The notes beneath the pieces were generated by a model. It saw only the letters and a program-made list of their open reading frames with translations, searched no databases and was not told the origin of the DNA. From assembly GCF_011386835.1 (NCBI RefSeq), contig NC_088791.1, positions 14,198,998 through 14,262,997 on the forward strand: a stretch of 64,000 nucleotides of DNA. The letters run 5' to 3'. The stretch's first letter is position 1. Each line of letters opens with the position of its first letter. A program made the translations under genes and the position numbers. The DNA comes from Chrysemys picta bellii. Taxonomy: Eukaryota > Chordata > Testudines > Emydidae. This document shows, piece after piece, positions 33,836-44,215 of the stretch.

Positions 33836-34750
33836 CGCAAGAGGGTCCCTTTGGTTTAAAGCTGGCTATGAAAGTCAGTCCCTGTTTGAGGGCCTGTTCC
33901 TGAGCATCCATTCCTGTTTGTTCCTGATCATCAGTTCTGGTCATTTCCTATCATCTGTTTGTTTGGTCCTGGAGATCAGGAAGAGGAAAACCAAAGGTCC
34001 TACAGATCCAGTAGGTCTGGTCTAATGTGTCCCCTCACAAGCAAGCACCACTCGAGTCGAATCCATCTCTTCAGGAAGTCAGGAAAGATGCTTCAGGCTC
34101 AAAGACTGACTTGGGCATTAGACAGTGCCCAGTGAGATATTTGGGGAAAGAGGAACCTTGAACTAGGAAAAAAAAAAAGTAACTTATAAGATGATAGCCT
34201 GTGCATACAGAGATAGATATAGATATATTTCTTTATTTATAGGGTTATGTTTAGTTAAGTACACTTAGTAGTAAGTGTGTATATGTGTATATTTTAACCA
34301 TTTTTTTAAATTAAATCTTCTTCATCTAGTTAATATTATTGTAAGTGGTGGGATCCAGTTCCTTTTGTTCCGGTTTAAATAAAATCCCTGTTAGGTTTTT
34401 TTTAAAAAACAGTTGTTTTATCTTGGCTACAGTTAAATAACTTTTATCGTGGTGTAGCACCCCCGAGCTCTCACCTGCCAGGTAAATCATGCCACAACTA
34501 TAAGGGGCCATTAATAAATCGTGATCGGTGGAATTGGGATAAGATGACCCTTAAATGTATTTCAAATTGTAACACAATAATCCTACTCTGAGAAGTCTGT
34601 TTATAGTAGTCTTTTTATAAACTTGCTTAGGAAAGGGAGATGGTAGTTTGTGAGTTCTCTAGAGCCAAGCAGTCATTTCTTTGGACATGAGCAGGCAGAT
34701 GCTGAGGTACAACTATTGCTTCCCATGCAGATCTTCTTTGCCTCTCCCTC
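33836..34750. other. No gene seen
   Basis: A GATA-like run (AGAGATAGATATAGATATAT) lies near 34210. No gene or clear repeat. Confidence 0.35.
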
Positions 34751-34754
34751 CTCC

Positions 34755-34905
34755 TTTCCATCAGTTTGTTTTTGTCCATATGTTATGTCTTATGATAAAT
34801 GTAGTTTGTGAACTCCTGGGGGCAGGGACTGTCTCTTGACTTCACGTCTGTGCAGCACCTAGCACATAAGAGCCCAGTCCCTCTAAAACCCACTGTAAAT
34901 AACAA
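34755..34905 (+). repeat. MIR-type SINE, 3' part
   Basis: GTGAACTCCTGGGGGCAGGG, ACTGTCTCTTGACTTC and GCAGCACCTAGCACATAAGAGC are the sense 3' MIR blocks. Confidence 0.7.
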
Positions 34906-34989
34906 ACAATAGTGGTTGGATTATGGATAATTGCATGTTTTGGCGGATAAGGTGAAGTTGCCCCTTCAAAGAAGGCTGTTGACAGCCTG

Positions 34990-35110
34990 TTAGTAGATTC
35001 ATAGATTTCAAGCCAGAAGGGATCACTGTGATCATCTAGTCTAATCTGCTACACAAAACAGGCCATAGAACTTCCCCGAAATAATCCCTGTTTAACCTAG
35101 AGTACATCAT
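34990..35110 (-). repeat. L3/CR1-like LINE 3' tail
   Basis: TAGATTCATAGATTTCAAGCC, AGAAGGGATCACTGTGATCATCTAGTC and ACAGGCCATAGAACTTCCCC are an antisense L3-like tail, the clearest of its kind here. The equivalent sense end is at 8600-8690. Confidence 0.8.
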
Positions 35111-37424
35111 AGGTGTTCTCTACTTTTTGCCCATCCAGGAAAGGCCGGGGTCAGAGTCACAGACGGTGCCCATGATTGCCATCAATGCTTCCAATGGTGC
35201 ATGAACCAAATTAATGGAAGAAGACCATGGTGTGTCTGGCACTGCCCCTTGCATGTTATCTTCATGGATCACTAAGAATATCACTGGTGCAGATGGTTTT
35301 CAATGAGAAATAAGATAATTCCATATTCTGAGGTGAATGGAGACACATGTGGCTTATGGAGTAAACTGCAGAAAAAGTTCTAGGTACAATGACTTTGCAA
35401 GCTGGCAGGGGTGGCACAGGTGACAGCTGAAGGTAGCTGCCGGAGTACAATCCTGCCTGACCTCTTGGTTTCATATTCAGGTGAATACCCATCACTCACG
35501 CCCTGTAGCCAGGCTGCCTCCTTTAGTGCACCAGCTTGAGCAGAGCCAGCACAAATCTATCTGCCCTCATTAGGAAGGACCCTCCCCAGTAGCTGTGGAG
35601 ACGTATCCTAGAGGGCCAGTTCTAAACCACCACAAATAGCTAATGCCTGAACGTTATTTCTAGTATTCAGCAATAGCAGGGGGAAATTATTCAGAAGTGG
35701 AGAGTGGAATTTTGTCTATTGACTCTATATATGCCACTTAGTAAGTATGTTATGTATAATTATTTACACTAAAAGAAAAATGTGGCTATCTAAGGAGACT
35801 CAAACAAGTAATGGAGTTAAAGTAATCAATGGAAAATCTAAAATCACAGGGAAGAAGGTTAATAGGAAGTTCTAAAAACAAATTAAAGAAGCATAACAGT
35901 TGAGGGAAGTAAAAGTATTAAATACGATATACCACTGGACAGAAGGGAAAATAACAAGAAGGTCTTGAAGTTAGAACTAGTTGAAATTTGTTCATCAAAT
36001 CTTTTTGGAAGAAAAATGAATTTTGTATCAATATGAAAAGTTTCCTGTCCTGTTTTGGCAAAAAATATGTTTTTAAATACCGCAGTTACTTCCTGAATGA
36101 GGGGCAGAGGAAGCCAGATGTATTGAAGACTTCACATTAAAGGCCCAATCCAATCCTCACTGAAGTCAGTGGGAGTCTATTAATTTCATGGGCATCGCAT
36201 GAATCTGCTGTTTACAAACAACACATCACTCATTTGAATATTCTCACAAAATGAACATCAGGAGCTGTGAATAACAGGCAAGGAGCTTGTTTTGCTGGTT
36301 TTATGTTGAATCCATTTCTGTTGTAACTTGGTTGGTTAAAACAAAGGATGGAACAACCACAAAATAGATGATTTAGTCTGCGTATAAAAATGTTTGCCCT
36401 TGTATGAACATCCTTCTTCGAGATGTGTGATTGGAAAATTAGCAAGAATGGAAATGGAGGTTGCTAGGAGCTTGAATGAATTCTTTGACGTGCATTCAGA
36501 AGAGGAAGTTCAAGGAGATGGGAGATGCAGTTATGCAGAATGGAAAATGAAAAGGGTTTTCAAGGACACATTGTTCCTTCTTACAACTTATTCACATAGA
36601 AATTTCAGTGAGGATTCTATCAAAAGTGTATGTCCTATGACCAAAGCAATATAACATGGAGGGCCACATTTTCAGCTGGTGTTAATTGCTGGAGCTCCAT
36701 TAAAAACAATGGTGTTCTATCAATTTGTACCAGATTATGATCTGGCTCAAATTTTGTTTATCTAAAAGAATACGCAGGTCTGAAAGGAGATTTCAGCATG
36801 TTGGCTGTTTTATTTTGGGGGGAGGGGTGCTTCTGTCTTTTATCCCTTTTTAATTTATGTTGGGTGAGATTTGCAAATCAGAGAACTCAGTGTTGGCCTA
36901 TACCCAATGGCATTGACTTCAATAGAAGCAGAGTTAGGCCAATGCTGTGGGCTTTTAAAAAAACAAACTTAATTTAAAGGGTAGGGTTTTTTTAAAATTT
37001 TGCCCACAAGGTAAGCAAACTAATTAAATTAAAATTTAAGGGAGATTCTGAACAACTACCTATTGTGCAATAATACAACTAATAAATCTGAATTTGCCAA
37101 ACCACCTAGTTGGGAATAGAGATGGAGACAAATGGGAGCACTGAATCCCAACATTTATGGGAGTTTGGCTCCAGATTCAAATCCAAACATTAAGACTTAC
37201 CCCTCTACTGCAGTGAAATGGAACATCCAATCCTGACCCAGCTGAACTCAGATTCAGGTCCCAGTGCAAAGACTGGGCCTTGGAACCATCTATATACTTA
37301 GTAACTTTGGCTGCAAAACACCTTTCAGGCAATTTGTTTGTCACTTTCTCCCTCTGTTCCATCAACGGTTTATTTATTTATTTATTTTTCACAGTTTCTA
37401 ATCTGCTATCTATTCTCTATGGCT
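35111..37424. other. No gene seen; possible palindrome relics
   Basis: Segments around 36135-36200 (CAATCCAATCCTCACTGAAG), 36664-36750 (TGATCTGGCTC end) and 36870-36950 (GTTGGCC and GGCCAATG) look like decayed members of small palindromic families. No coding signal. Confidence 0.35.
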
Positions 37425-37660
37425 CCCAGCACCACACTATCTGAGTGCCACATAGTCATTAATGTATTTTCCCTCACACCGGCCCTGTGATGTAGGGAAG
37501 CTTTGACATCTTCATTTTTACAGATGGAAAACTAAGGCACATAGGGACTAAGTGATTTGCCCAAGATGGCACAGGAAGCTTGTGGTGAAGCTAGAACTCA
37601 AACCCACCTTTCCTGATTTGTAGCCTTGTGCCCTAACCCATAGGGCAGCCTACTATCCCA
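37425..37660 (-). repeat. MIR-type SINE
   Basis: CAGCACCACACTATCTGAGTG, TTTACAGATGGAAAACTAAGG and AAGTGATTTGCCCAAGATGG, then GAACTCAAACCCACC, are consecutive antisense MIR blocks. Confidence 0.75.
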
Positions 37661-37687
37661 AATATAAATGTATGGAGATATCCTATC

Positions 37688-37861
37688 TCCTAGAACTGGA
37701 AGGGACCTTGAAAGGTCATGGAGTTGAGTCCAGCCCCCTGCCTTCACTAGCAGGACCAAGTACTGATTTTTCCCTAGATCTCTAAGTGGCCCCCTCAGGG
37801 ATTGAACTTACAACCCTGGGTTTAGCAGGCCAATGCTTAAACCACTGAGCTATCCTTCCCC
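37688..37861 (-). mobile_element. tRNA-headed, CR1-tailed SINE
   Basis: On the minus strand it starts GGATAGCTCAGTGGTTTAAGC, a tRNA-like box A (TAGCTCAGTGG). Then CCTGCTAAACCCAGGG forms the anticodon-arm-like part and GTAAGTTCAATCCC is box B-like. It ends with GGTCCCTTCCAGTTCTAGG, a CR1 3' tail. The chimeric structure predicts Pol III transcription and trans mobilisation by CR1 RT. Confidence 0.85.
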
Positions 37862-38664
37862 CTGTATTTTTTTTTACAAATATTATTTGTTAAGACCACA
37901 GAACAGCTAATTGGCAAGCCAGTTTTATAACTTCCTCAAGGATCATTTGGAATGGCTAGTCAGTTGAAGGCTGGAGGTGGTTAGCAAGAGAGACAGTAAG
38001 CAAGCAAGTCTTTGAGTAACACAAATAAAGGGGTCTCATAGAGCCTCACCTGCTGCATCAAGAGCAAAATGGCAGCCTCTAATAAATTCAGTATATGCAA
38101 TAGGAAAACCTTTTGAGGGTGCTGATATTTTTGAAAGCTTGCAAAAAGCCCCGGGAAGAAATACTAGTTTCTCTCCACATTTACGAAAGTACCAACAGAA
38201 AAATCCATCAAATCAGATAGCTGTATGAATGGATTTCATTTGTAAGGAGGCTGTTGGAAATGGTGATAAAGGGTACCATTGTGTGTCACTTAAAATTTAT
38301 TGTAATATAAAGGGCAATGTGTCAATAAGAGAGCACACATTTGAAGATTCATGAAGAGCAGAGTTCAGCATGCTGCTAAATCAGTAATATCACCATAAAG
38401 CAGCTGATACCATCTGTAGAATTCAAGCGAACAACCTCTCATTTTAGTAGAGCTCTTGGTAGGAAACTCTTACTACGGGGTCAGCAACTCTAGTACTTAT
38501 TTCTCCCACCATTCCTCACCCTCCAGTGTAATAAGGCTCAGATATGGTATTCATCAGGATACACTGCAAGGCTGATCTGCCTTCCTGGGCTTTTCAGGGA
38601 GTTAGAAGATGTAGGAGGAAAACGTTCATTTTGATGAATTTGGAGTTTTTCTTCTGGCCATTTT
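37862..38664. other. No gene seen
   Basis: No recognisable gene or repeat. Confidence 0.35.
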
Positions 38665-38665
38665 C

Positions 38666-39203
38666 ATAGAATCATAGAAGATTAGAGTTGGCGTTGGAAT
38701 CTCTAAAAATGGAGATTCCACCACCTCCCTAGGTAATGCATTCTAGAGCTTCACCACCCTCCTAGTGAAATAGCTTTTCCTAATATCCTCCAATTTGTCT
38801 AGGTCACTCTGGACCCTATCCCTACCCTCCAGGTTAGTGTCATCCATGAACTTGCTGAAGGTGCAATCCATCCCATCATCCAGATGATTAATGAAGATAT
38901 TGAACAAAACCAGCCCCAGGACCAACCCCTGGGGAACTCCGCTTGATACCGGCTGCCAACTAGACATCAAGCCATTGATCACTACCCATTGAGCCTGATG
39001 ATCTAACCAGCTTTCTATCCACCTTATAGTCCATTCATCCAATCCATACTTCTTTCACTTGCTCGCAAGAATACTGTGGGAGACTGTATCAAAACCTTTT
39101 CTAAAGTCAAGGTATATCATGTCCACTTGCTTTCCCCACACCCACAGAGCCAGTTATCTCATCATAGAAGGCAATCAGGTTGGTCAGGCATTGCCTGTTA
39201 CTT
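38666..39203 (-). pseudogene. CR1 LINE with internal deletion of ORF2 3' half
   Basis: From the 5' side (39203) the minus strand starts ATGCCTGACCAACCTGATTGCC, the RT region CLTNLIAFY. It then continues through FDTVSHSILAS-like sequence, [13 protein letters not shown] and [20 protein letters not shown] to [11 protein letters not shown]. Near 38800 it jumps directly to [10 protein letters not shown] near the end of ORF2, skipping the thumb region. The 3' tail is also shortened, lacking GAAGGGACCTCAGGAGGTC. The YMDD-equivalent box reads FMDDT. A 299-nt frame is still open. Confidence 0.85.
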
Positions 39204-39440
39204 TCTGATGGTACATATCATAACTACTTAGGGCCTGGAGTGCTGGATAAGCACTTCTTATAAATCTGAATAAACAATTATAGCTAAAAATTATTCCAAT
39301 TGGTAGCACTTGCAAAATGATTTACAAAGTCAAGTGACACAATGTGTGTGTGTGTAGCTATTGAAATGACTTGACAATTGGATTAACAAGGACAGATTAT
39401 GTTAGTGTAAGGCTACCGCTCTGAGTAAAAGGAAGTATTG
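39204..39440. other. No gene seen
   Basis: Short spacer with a (GT)n near 39345. Confidence 0.3.
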
Positions 39441-39573
39441 AGAGCCATGATTCAGCATGGTATTTCAACAGATCTACTCATATTCTTGAAGCTATACATG
39501 TGCTGAAGTTAATTTGATTACTCACCTACTTAAAGTTATGCATGTGCTGAAGTACCTTGCTGAACTGGGGCCC
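39441..39573. repeat. Foldback MITE, decayed
   Basis: GCCATGATTCAGCATGGTATTTC and the right arm CTGAAGTACCTTGCTGAACTGGGGCCC match the family at 22650. A duplicated inner CATGTGCTGAAGT block (39498 and 39541) is present. Confidence 0.7.
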
Positions 39574-40224
39574 AATGGAGTATTCCAAGTGATCACTGTA
39601 TATATATGTCATGTTATAAGGTGTAGCTGTTCCAAAGCAAGACACAGAAGAGCTCGTTTATGCCTTCTAAGTTTGGCAGTCAACTTGTGCAGAAGAAACT
39701 ACAAAACTGAAGGTCTGGAGTTCCTTATATGAATATTGTCCCTCTGCCAAATGGTAATAGATGTTCTGGGCTTTACAAATTGGTTCCCCAACTGAGGAGA
39801 AATCAGTGATGCAGAACCCAGGTATATTAGAAGTGTAACTTGTTTTACCTACCAATTCTGGAACAGAGGTGGTCAAACAACATGCAACCAATTCTTTCTT
39901 TCAGGAATCTCAGCCTAAACCCAATACCCAGTTCCCAAGGAGCTACTTAGTGTGCCTAAAGAATTGACTCTAACCAGAGACCAAGGCAGAGAGTAAACCC
40001 TCCTGCTGCTTGCACAGCAATACTGTCTCCAGAACCTGGCATAATAAAATTAGTAAGACATAAAATGTCTTTCCAAAACTGAATATTTGCTTACGCATTA
40101 AGGGGAAAACTTGGAAGTCTATGTGTAACAGCTCCAGCTGGTGACAACGACCTTAACAGTATTTTCTCCCCTGCCCTCCTATTTTGTCTATGTGAAATTT
40201 ACATATGTAGAAAGATAGAGATAT
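39574..40224. other. No gene seen
   Basis: No recognisable gene or repeat. Confidence 0.35.
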
Positions 40225-40766
40225 CATAGAATCATAGAATATTAGGGTTGGAAGGGACCTCAGGAGGTCATCTAGTCCAATCCCCTGCTCAAAGCAAGAC
40301 CAACACCAACTAAATCATCCCAGCCAGGGCTTTGTCAAGCTAGGCCTTAAAAACCTCTAAGGATGGAGATTCCACCACCTCCCTAGGTAACCCAGTCCAG
40401 TGCTTCACCACCCTCCTAATGAAATAGTGTTTTCTAATATCCAACCTAGACCTCCCCCACTGCAACTTGAGACCATTGCTCCTTGTTCTGTCATCTGCCA
40501 CCACTGAGAACAGCCGAGCTCCATCCTCTTTGGAACCCCCCTTCAGATAGTTGAAAGCAGCTATCAAATCCCCCCTCACTCTTCTCTTCCGGAGACTAAA
40601 CAATCCCAGTTCCCTCAGCCTCTCCTCGTAAGTCATGTGCCCCAGCCCCCTAAACATTTTCATTGCCCTCCGTCCGCTGGACTCCCTTCAATTTGTCACC
40701 ACTTTCCCCATATCCACAGAGCCAGTTATCTCATCAAGGAAGGCAACCAGGTTGGTCAGGCATACT
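40225..40766 (-). pseudogene. CR1 LINE, internally deleted, class 2
   Basis: The minus strand ends in the full CR1 tail (ATTCTATGATTCTATGAT). It encodes [20 protein letters not shown] through [21 protein letters not shown], the C-terminal part of ORF2. At about 40695 it joins directly to GATAACTGGCTCTGTGGATA, the RT region around TGSVDMG, deleting most of the RT palm and thumb. The 5' end GTATGCCTGACCAACC nearly equals that of the 38666-39203 copy. The same junction recurs at 62055. Confidence 0.9.
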
Positions 40767-41206
40767 ATTGTGTAAATCATTATTTATCGGTTATGACTTT
40801 GTTTATATATTCAAACCTTTAAAATTGAACATAGGAACCCTACTGTCTTAGGGGAGCCGCTGCCATTTTATGGGGCAACATTGGCTCAGCTTGTTTTAAA
40901 GGAGAGTGTTGCTCTGCTTTATCATTAAACGTTACCGAAATCCCAAAGCTTCCACCCACCAATCAATTACCAGAGCTCAAGAGCCACCAGTTAGGACATT
41001 CCAAATGACATCATTAACCCAGAGCCTTTGTTAAGGGTTAAGGATTTTGTTTACTTTCAAAAAGCTTAATGGTAGCCTATCATCGCTTTCTGATGAGACC
41101 TCTCATAATCCAGTCGCTTCCTTAATTCCCAGAAGCCTGTTTTTAGTGGTTCCACAAAATGCTTGCAACTCTTTTTTCATGATAGTTAATGATAATCATG
41201 AGAATG
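40767..41206. other. No gene seen
   Basis: No recognisable gene or repeat. Confidence 0.35.
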
Positions 41207-41350
41207 TTACAGTGTATGAAGTATCAGAGGGGTAGCCGTGTTAGTCTGAATCTGTAAAAAGCAACAGAGGGTCCTGTGGCACCTTTGAGACTAACAGAAG
41301 TACTGGGAGCATAAGCTTTTGTATATTGCCATTCCTGATATCTCAGATAA

Positions 41351-41596
41351 CCTGTAGGAGAACACTTCAACCTCCCTGGCCACACAATAGCAGATGTAAA
41401 GGTAGCCATCGTACAGCAAAAAAACTTCAGGACCAGACTCCAAAGAGAAACTGCTGAGCTCCAGTTCATTTGCAAATTTGACACCATCAGATCAGGATTA
41501 AACAAAGACTGTGAATGGCTATCCAACTACAGAAGCAGTTTCTCCTCCCTTGGTGTTCACACCTCAACTGCTAGCAGAGCACCTCACCCTCCCTGA
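41351..41596 (+). pseudogene. Penelope-like element, C-terminal part of GIY-YIG endonuclease region
   Basis: An 81-codon open stretch without a start ends at TGA (41594-41596). It reads PVGEHFNLPGHTIADVKVAI and later LQRETAELQFICKFDT, SGLNKDCEWLSNY. EHFN..GH followed by R...E..FI..F.T....LN is the end of the endonuclease region of Penelope-like retroelements, where GIY-YIG, the catalytic Arg and Glu precede it. The GIY-YIG signature itself is missing because of the 5' breakpoint. The reading frame is intact within the fragment, so the copy may be fairly young. Assignment is from motif memory; the conserved EHF-GH and E-W-L blocks support it. Confidence 0.75.
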
Positions 41597-41657
41597 TTGA
41601 ACTAACCTCGTTATCTCCATACTGATTTATACCTGCCTCTGGACATTTCCATTACTT

Positions 41658-41700
41658 GCATCTGAAGAAGTGAGGTTCTTACCCACGAAAGCTTATGCTC
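41658..41700 (+). ncRNA. Hammerhead-like RNA motif in Penelope-type 3' tail
   Basis: CTGAAGA (41662-41668), A, GTGAGG hairpin CCCAC, GAAA (41687-41690), then GCTTATGCTC. AGC and GCT around TTAT form a minimal stem III, and the C after GCT would be the cleavage nucleotide. The bulged A between CTGAAGA and stem II departs from the textbook core, and I see no convincing stem I. An alternative outer stem is GCAT/ATGC. Activity unproven. Confidence 0.45.
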
Positions 41701-41870
41701 CCAATACTTCTGTTAGTCTCAAAGGTGCCACAGGACCCTCTGTTGCTTTTTACAGTGTATGAAGTCACCGATAACATGAAATCTGCTTACTTGGCTCCAT
41801 ATCTACAGTAGGTGCTGAGAGCTACAGCAAGCAGCCATTTGACTCTTTAAAAGGTGAGAGATTCTTAACA

Positions 41871-42085
41871 AAAACAACGAGGAGTCTGGTAGCACCTTAA
41901 AGACTAACAGATTTATTTGGGCATAAGCTTTCGTGGGTAAAAAACCCACGCAGGCATCTGAAGAAGTGGGGTTTTTACCCACAAAAGCTTATGCCCAAAT
42001 AAATCTATTAGTCTTTAAGGAGCCACCAGACTCCTTGTTGTTTTTGTGGATACAGACTAACACGGCTACCCCTCTGATACTAGGT
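41871..42085. mobile_element. Head-to-head pair of Penelope/SINE tails forming a long hairpin
   Basis: The left part (41873-41945) is the antisense of the tail. The right part (41949-42085) is the sense unit with CTGAAGA (41958-41964), a GTGGGG/ACCCAC-type hairpin, AAAA in place of GAAA, ATTAGTCTTTAAGGAGCC and GACTAACACGGCTACCCCTC. The two arms pair over most of their ~70 bases. Both flanks contain TTAACAA-like sequence, but I could not fix an exact target duplication. It resembles the inverted ends of the element at 41207. Confidence 0.85.
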
Positions 42086-42659
42086 TTTTAACAATAGCTC
42101 ACCAAAGGGTGCATTTCTAGGCAAAACAATTAGCATTTCAATTAATTATTCTGGTATTCAATTATTCTAAATTTGGGGGGTGGGAGGGATGAATGGAATC
42201 CTTAGCCTTCCTGTCTTTCGCTCCTTAGATTAATTCCCTATTCTATAAACAGAGGAGGACTCACAAATCCCCTCTTGAATTTTTTTCTTAAAACAAAGTC
42301 CCAGGTGTTTCATTTTTAAAAGATGTTACAGCAATAAAAATGTTATTAAAGTGGCTTTGTTCATGCTGCTATAGCTGAGGTTGTGTCAGCATTTCCATTA
42401 TAAGCTCATCTTTTCCAGAGGAGATGCTCTGGTCCATTGGGTAAATAACATATGTTTTACCAAGAAAGCCAGAAATATTCAAAGATGAGACTGACTTAGA
42501 ATACACTCAGTCCTTAATACCATCTTATATATGTTGTGTTTTGTTTCTTTAAATGCATAAACCAAGGACTTGCCATCAAGATTACTGAATTTCTTTAAAA
42601 AATAATGTAAATAGTTTGTTTTTATTTTTTCTTAATGAATATCTTAGAAAAATATCTTT
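42086..42659. other. No gene seen
   Basis: AT-rich, no recognisable gene or repeat. Confidence 0.35.
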
Positions 42660-42667
42660 CTGATGAC

Positions 42668-43043
42668 CAGGGCCGGCCCCAGGCACCAGCATTCCAAGCA
42701 GGTGCTTGGGGCGGCAATCTGCAAGGGGCGGCAGTCTGTGTGTTTTTGCTGCCCCAAGCAGCGTGCCGAATTGCCACCGCGGATGGCGGGGGCAGTCCGT
42801 GTGCCGTTAGGGCGGCACACACGTTTCTGCGTCGGCGGCAATTCGTCGGCAGCTTCTATGTTCAGCTGCCCACGGCGGCAATTCGGCGGCTTCTGTCTTC
42901 CTACTGAAGACAGAAGCTGCCGCCGAATTGCCACCGCCACAGAAATGCGCGTGTCGCCCTAACGGCACACGGACTGCCCCCGCCGTCCGCGGCGGCAATT
43001 CGGCGCTCTGCTTGGGGTGGCAAAAACAGTAGAGCCGGCCCTG
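42668..43043. mobile_element. hAT-like foldback element with exact 8-bp target duplication
   Basis: The ends CAGGGCCGGCCCCAGG and CTAGAGCCGGCCCTG-type right end are terminal inverted repeats. CTGATGAC flanks both sides (42660-42667 and 43044-43051), exact over 8 bp. Nearly the whole interior is inverted: GCCGAATTGCCACCGCGGA and GTCCGCGGCGGCAATTCGGC, with a core GCTTCTGTCTTC-CTACT-GAAGACAGAAGC near 42890-42918. It is CpG-rich. Overlapping open frames on both strands (up to 99 codons) are by-products of the palindrome. Confidence 0.93.
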
Positions 43044-43379
43044 CTGATGACTAATAAAACTTAGCACTTGCATAGCACTTTAGAAACTCTTAGTTAATGC
43101 TCAGCATGCTCTTGGGAGGTGAAGAATAGTTAAATTACTTAATTTAAAATGGTAAAAACAGAACTAGAAAAGATGAAGCCAAAGCTTTCAGAAGGGGCCT
43201 CTGGGATCTAAAAAAGAAGGGACCCAAATCCATTTGAAACACCTTTCTGGTCTTCTTTTTTCAGAAAAGATGAATTCCCATAACTCCTGCTGACCTTGGA
43301 AAACAAGGCCCATTGTGTCTCAAGTTGAGCATCTAGTAGTGGAAGCATCCAAAATAGGAGGTCACTTCTGAAAATGGTT
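43044..43379. other. No gene seen; weak MIR-like start
   Basis: AGCACTTGCATAGCACTTTAG near 43063 may be an antisense MIR end. Otherwise nothing recognisable. Confidence 0.35.
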
Positions 43380-43490
43380 CCTTAGGGACTTGCCCAAGGA
43401 CACAGAGAATCAATATCTGAGCAAGGATCAGACCTCAGGAGATCTTGGCTCCCAGTCCTATACTAGAACTAGAACACAACTCTGTCTATT
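43380..43490 (-). repeat. MIR-type SINE, decayed
   Basis: GGGACTTGCCCAAGGACACAG and GATCAGACCTCAGGAGATC are diverged antisense MIR blocks. Confidence 0.6.
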
Positions 43491-43960
43491 AAATTATTTA
43501 GTAAATTTTTCTTCAGTGGTAGCTCAGAGACTGTCAGATTCAATCTCCTAATTTCCAATGCACTCATCATTGTGCTGAGGCATCAGCCATGCTATTAACA
43601 ACATAGTTCAGAAAACTCCTTTCAGAGCTCTTCTGAATGCTCTAAAGATGTAATCCTGGACTTGAATGAGTTTTTGGTGTCCATCAGCATGACTACAGCA
43701 TATTACAACACTTTTCCCACCTAAACTGAACTTGCGACAGTTCAGGTTCAGTTTTGGCAGCTGGGGAAGCAAATGGTTTGAATTCCACACCTAAAATATT
43801 CACTTAGCATATGTTTGTAGTAACCACTGGCGTCATTTATCCAAGTGTTGGATGCTGAGTTGGTTATGCTTAGACATGGCAACTGGGTGAGTCCATACCC
43901 ATAAGGATCACTAAATCTTCATTGATAGCCTCTGAATGCTCAAGATTGGATATTTTTTAT
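43491..43960. other. No gene seen
   Basis: No recognisable gene or repeat. Confidence 0.35.
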
Positions 43961-43964
43961 TACA

Positions 43965-44215
43965 ATAGTGCTTAGTGATCAAAACTGGAATTGGGGTCCT
44001 ATAAAGGAAGAGACAGTCCCTGCCTTGTACAGCTTACAATTTAAGTACACAAGACACAGGGTGCGAGAAAGAGAGTATTATAACCCTATTTTACAGATAG
44101 GGAATTGAATTGCAGAAATGTTAAGTGACTTGTCCAAGGTCAAACAGGAAGCCAGAAATAACACCCATCTCCTGAGTTCCAGCCCAGTGCATTAACCACA
44201 GAGCCATACTTTTCA
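43965..44215 (-). repeat. MIR-type SINE
   Basis: GACAGTCCCTGCCTTGTACAG, CTATTTTACAGATAGGGAATTG, TTAAGTGACTTGTCCAAGGTC and GTGCATTAACCACAGAGCC are antisense blocks in order. Near full length. Confidence 0.8.

Larger units (their letters stand above)
41207..41765 (+). mobile_element. Penelope-like composite with inverted ends and 16-bp target duplication
   Basis: TTACAGTGTATGAAGT occurs at 41207-41222 and 41750-41765. Between them lie, in order: an antisense tail copy (41223-41320) beginning ATCAGAGGGGTAGCCGTG; a junction; the GIY-YIG C-terminal coding fragment (41351-41596); and a sense tail with the hammerhead-like motif (41658-41755). The left tail is the inverted counterpart of the right tail, with GAGCATAAGCTT against AAGCTTATGCTC. 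This inverted-end arrangement is known from Penelope-like elements. It is 5'-truncated and lacks a reverse transcriptase. Confidence 0.88.

Noticed and set aside
41207..42085. One large 880-bp inverted element
   Set aside because: Target duplication at 41750-41765 closes the first unit; 41871-42085 is separate, with ~100 bp of unrelated sequence between.
42668..43043. CpG island / promoter
   Set aside because: The CpG richness coincides exactly with a transposon bounded by target duplications; no start-site signals.
42622..43073. Several open frames on both strands
   Set aside because: By-products of the CpG-rich foldback element, which is open on both strands because of its symmetry.
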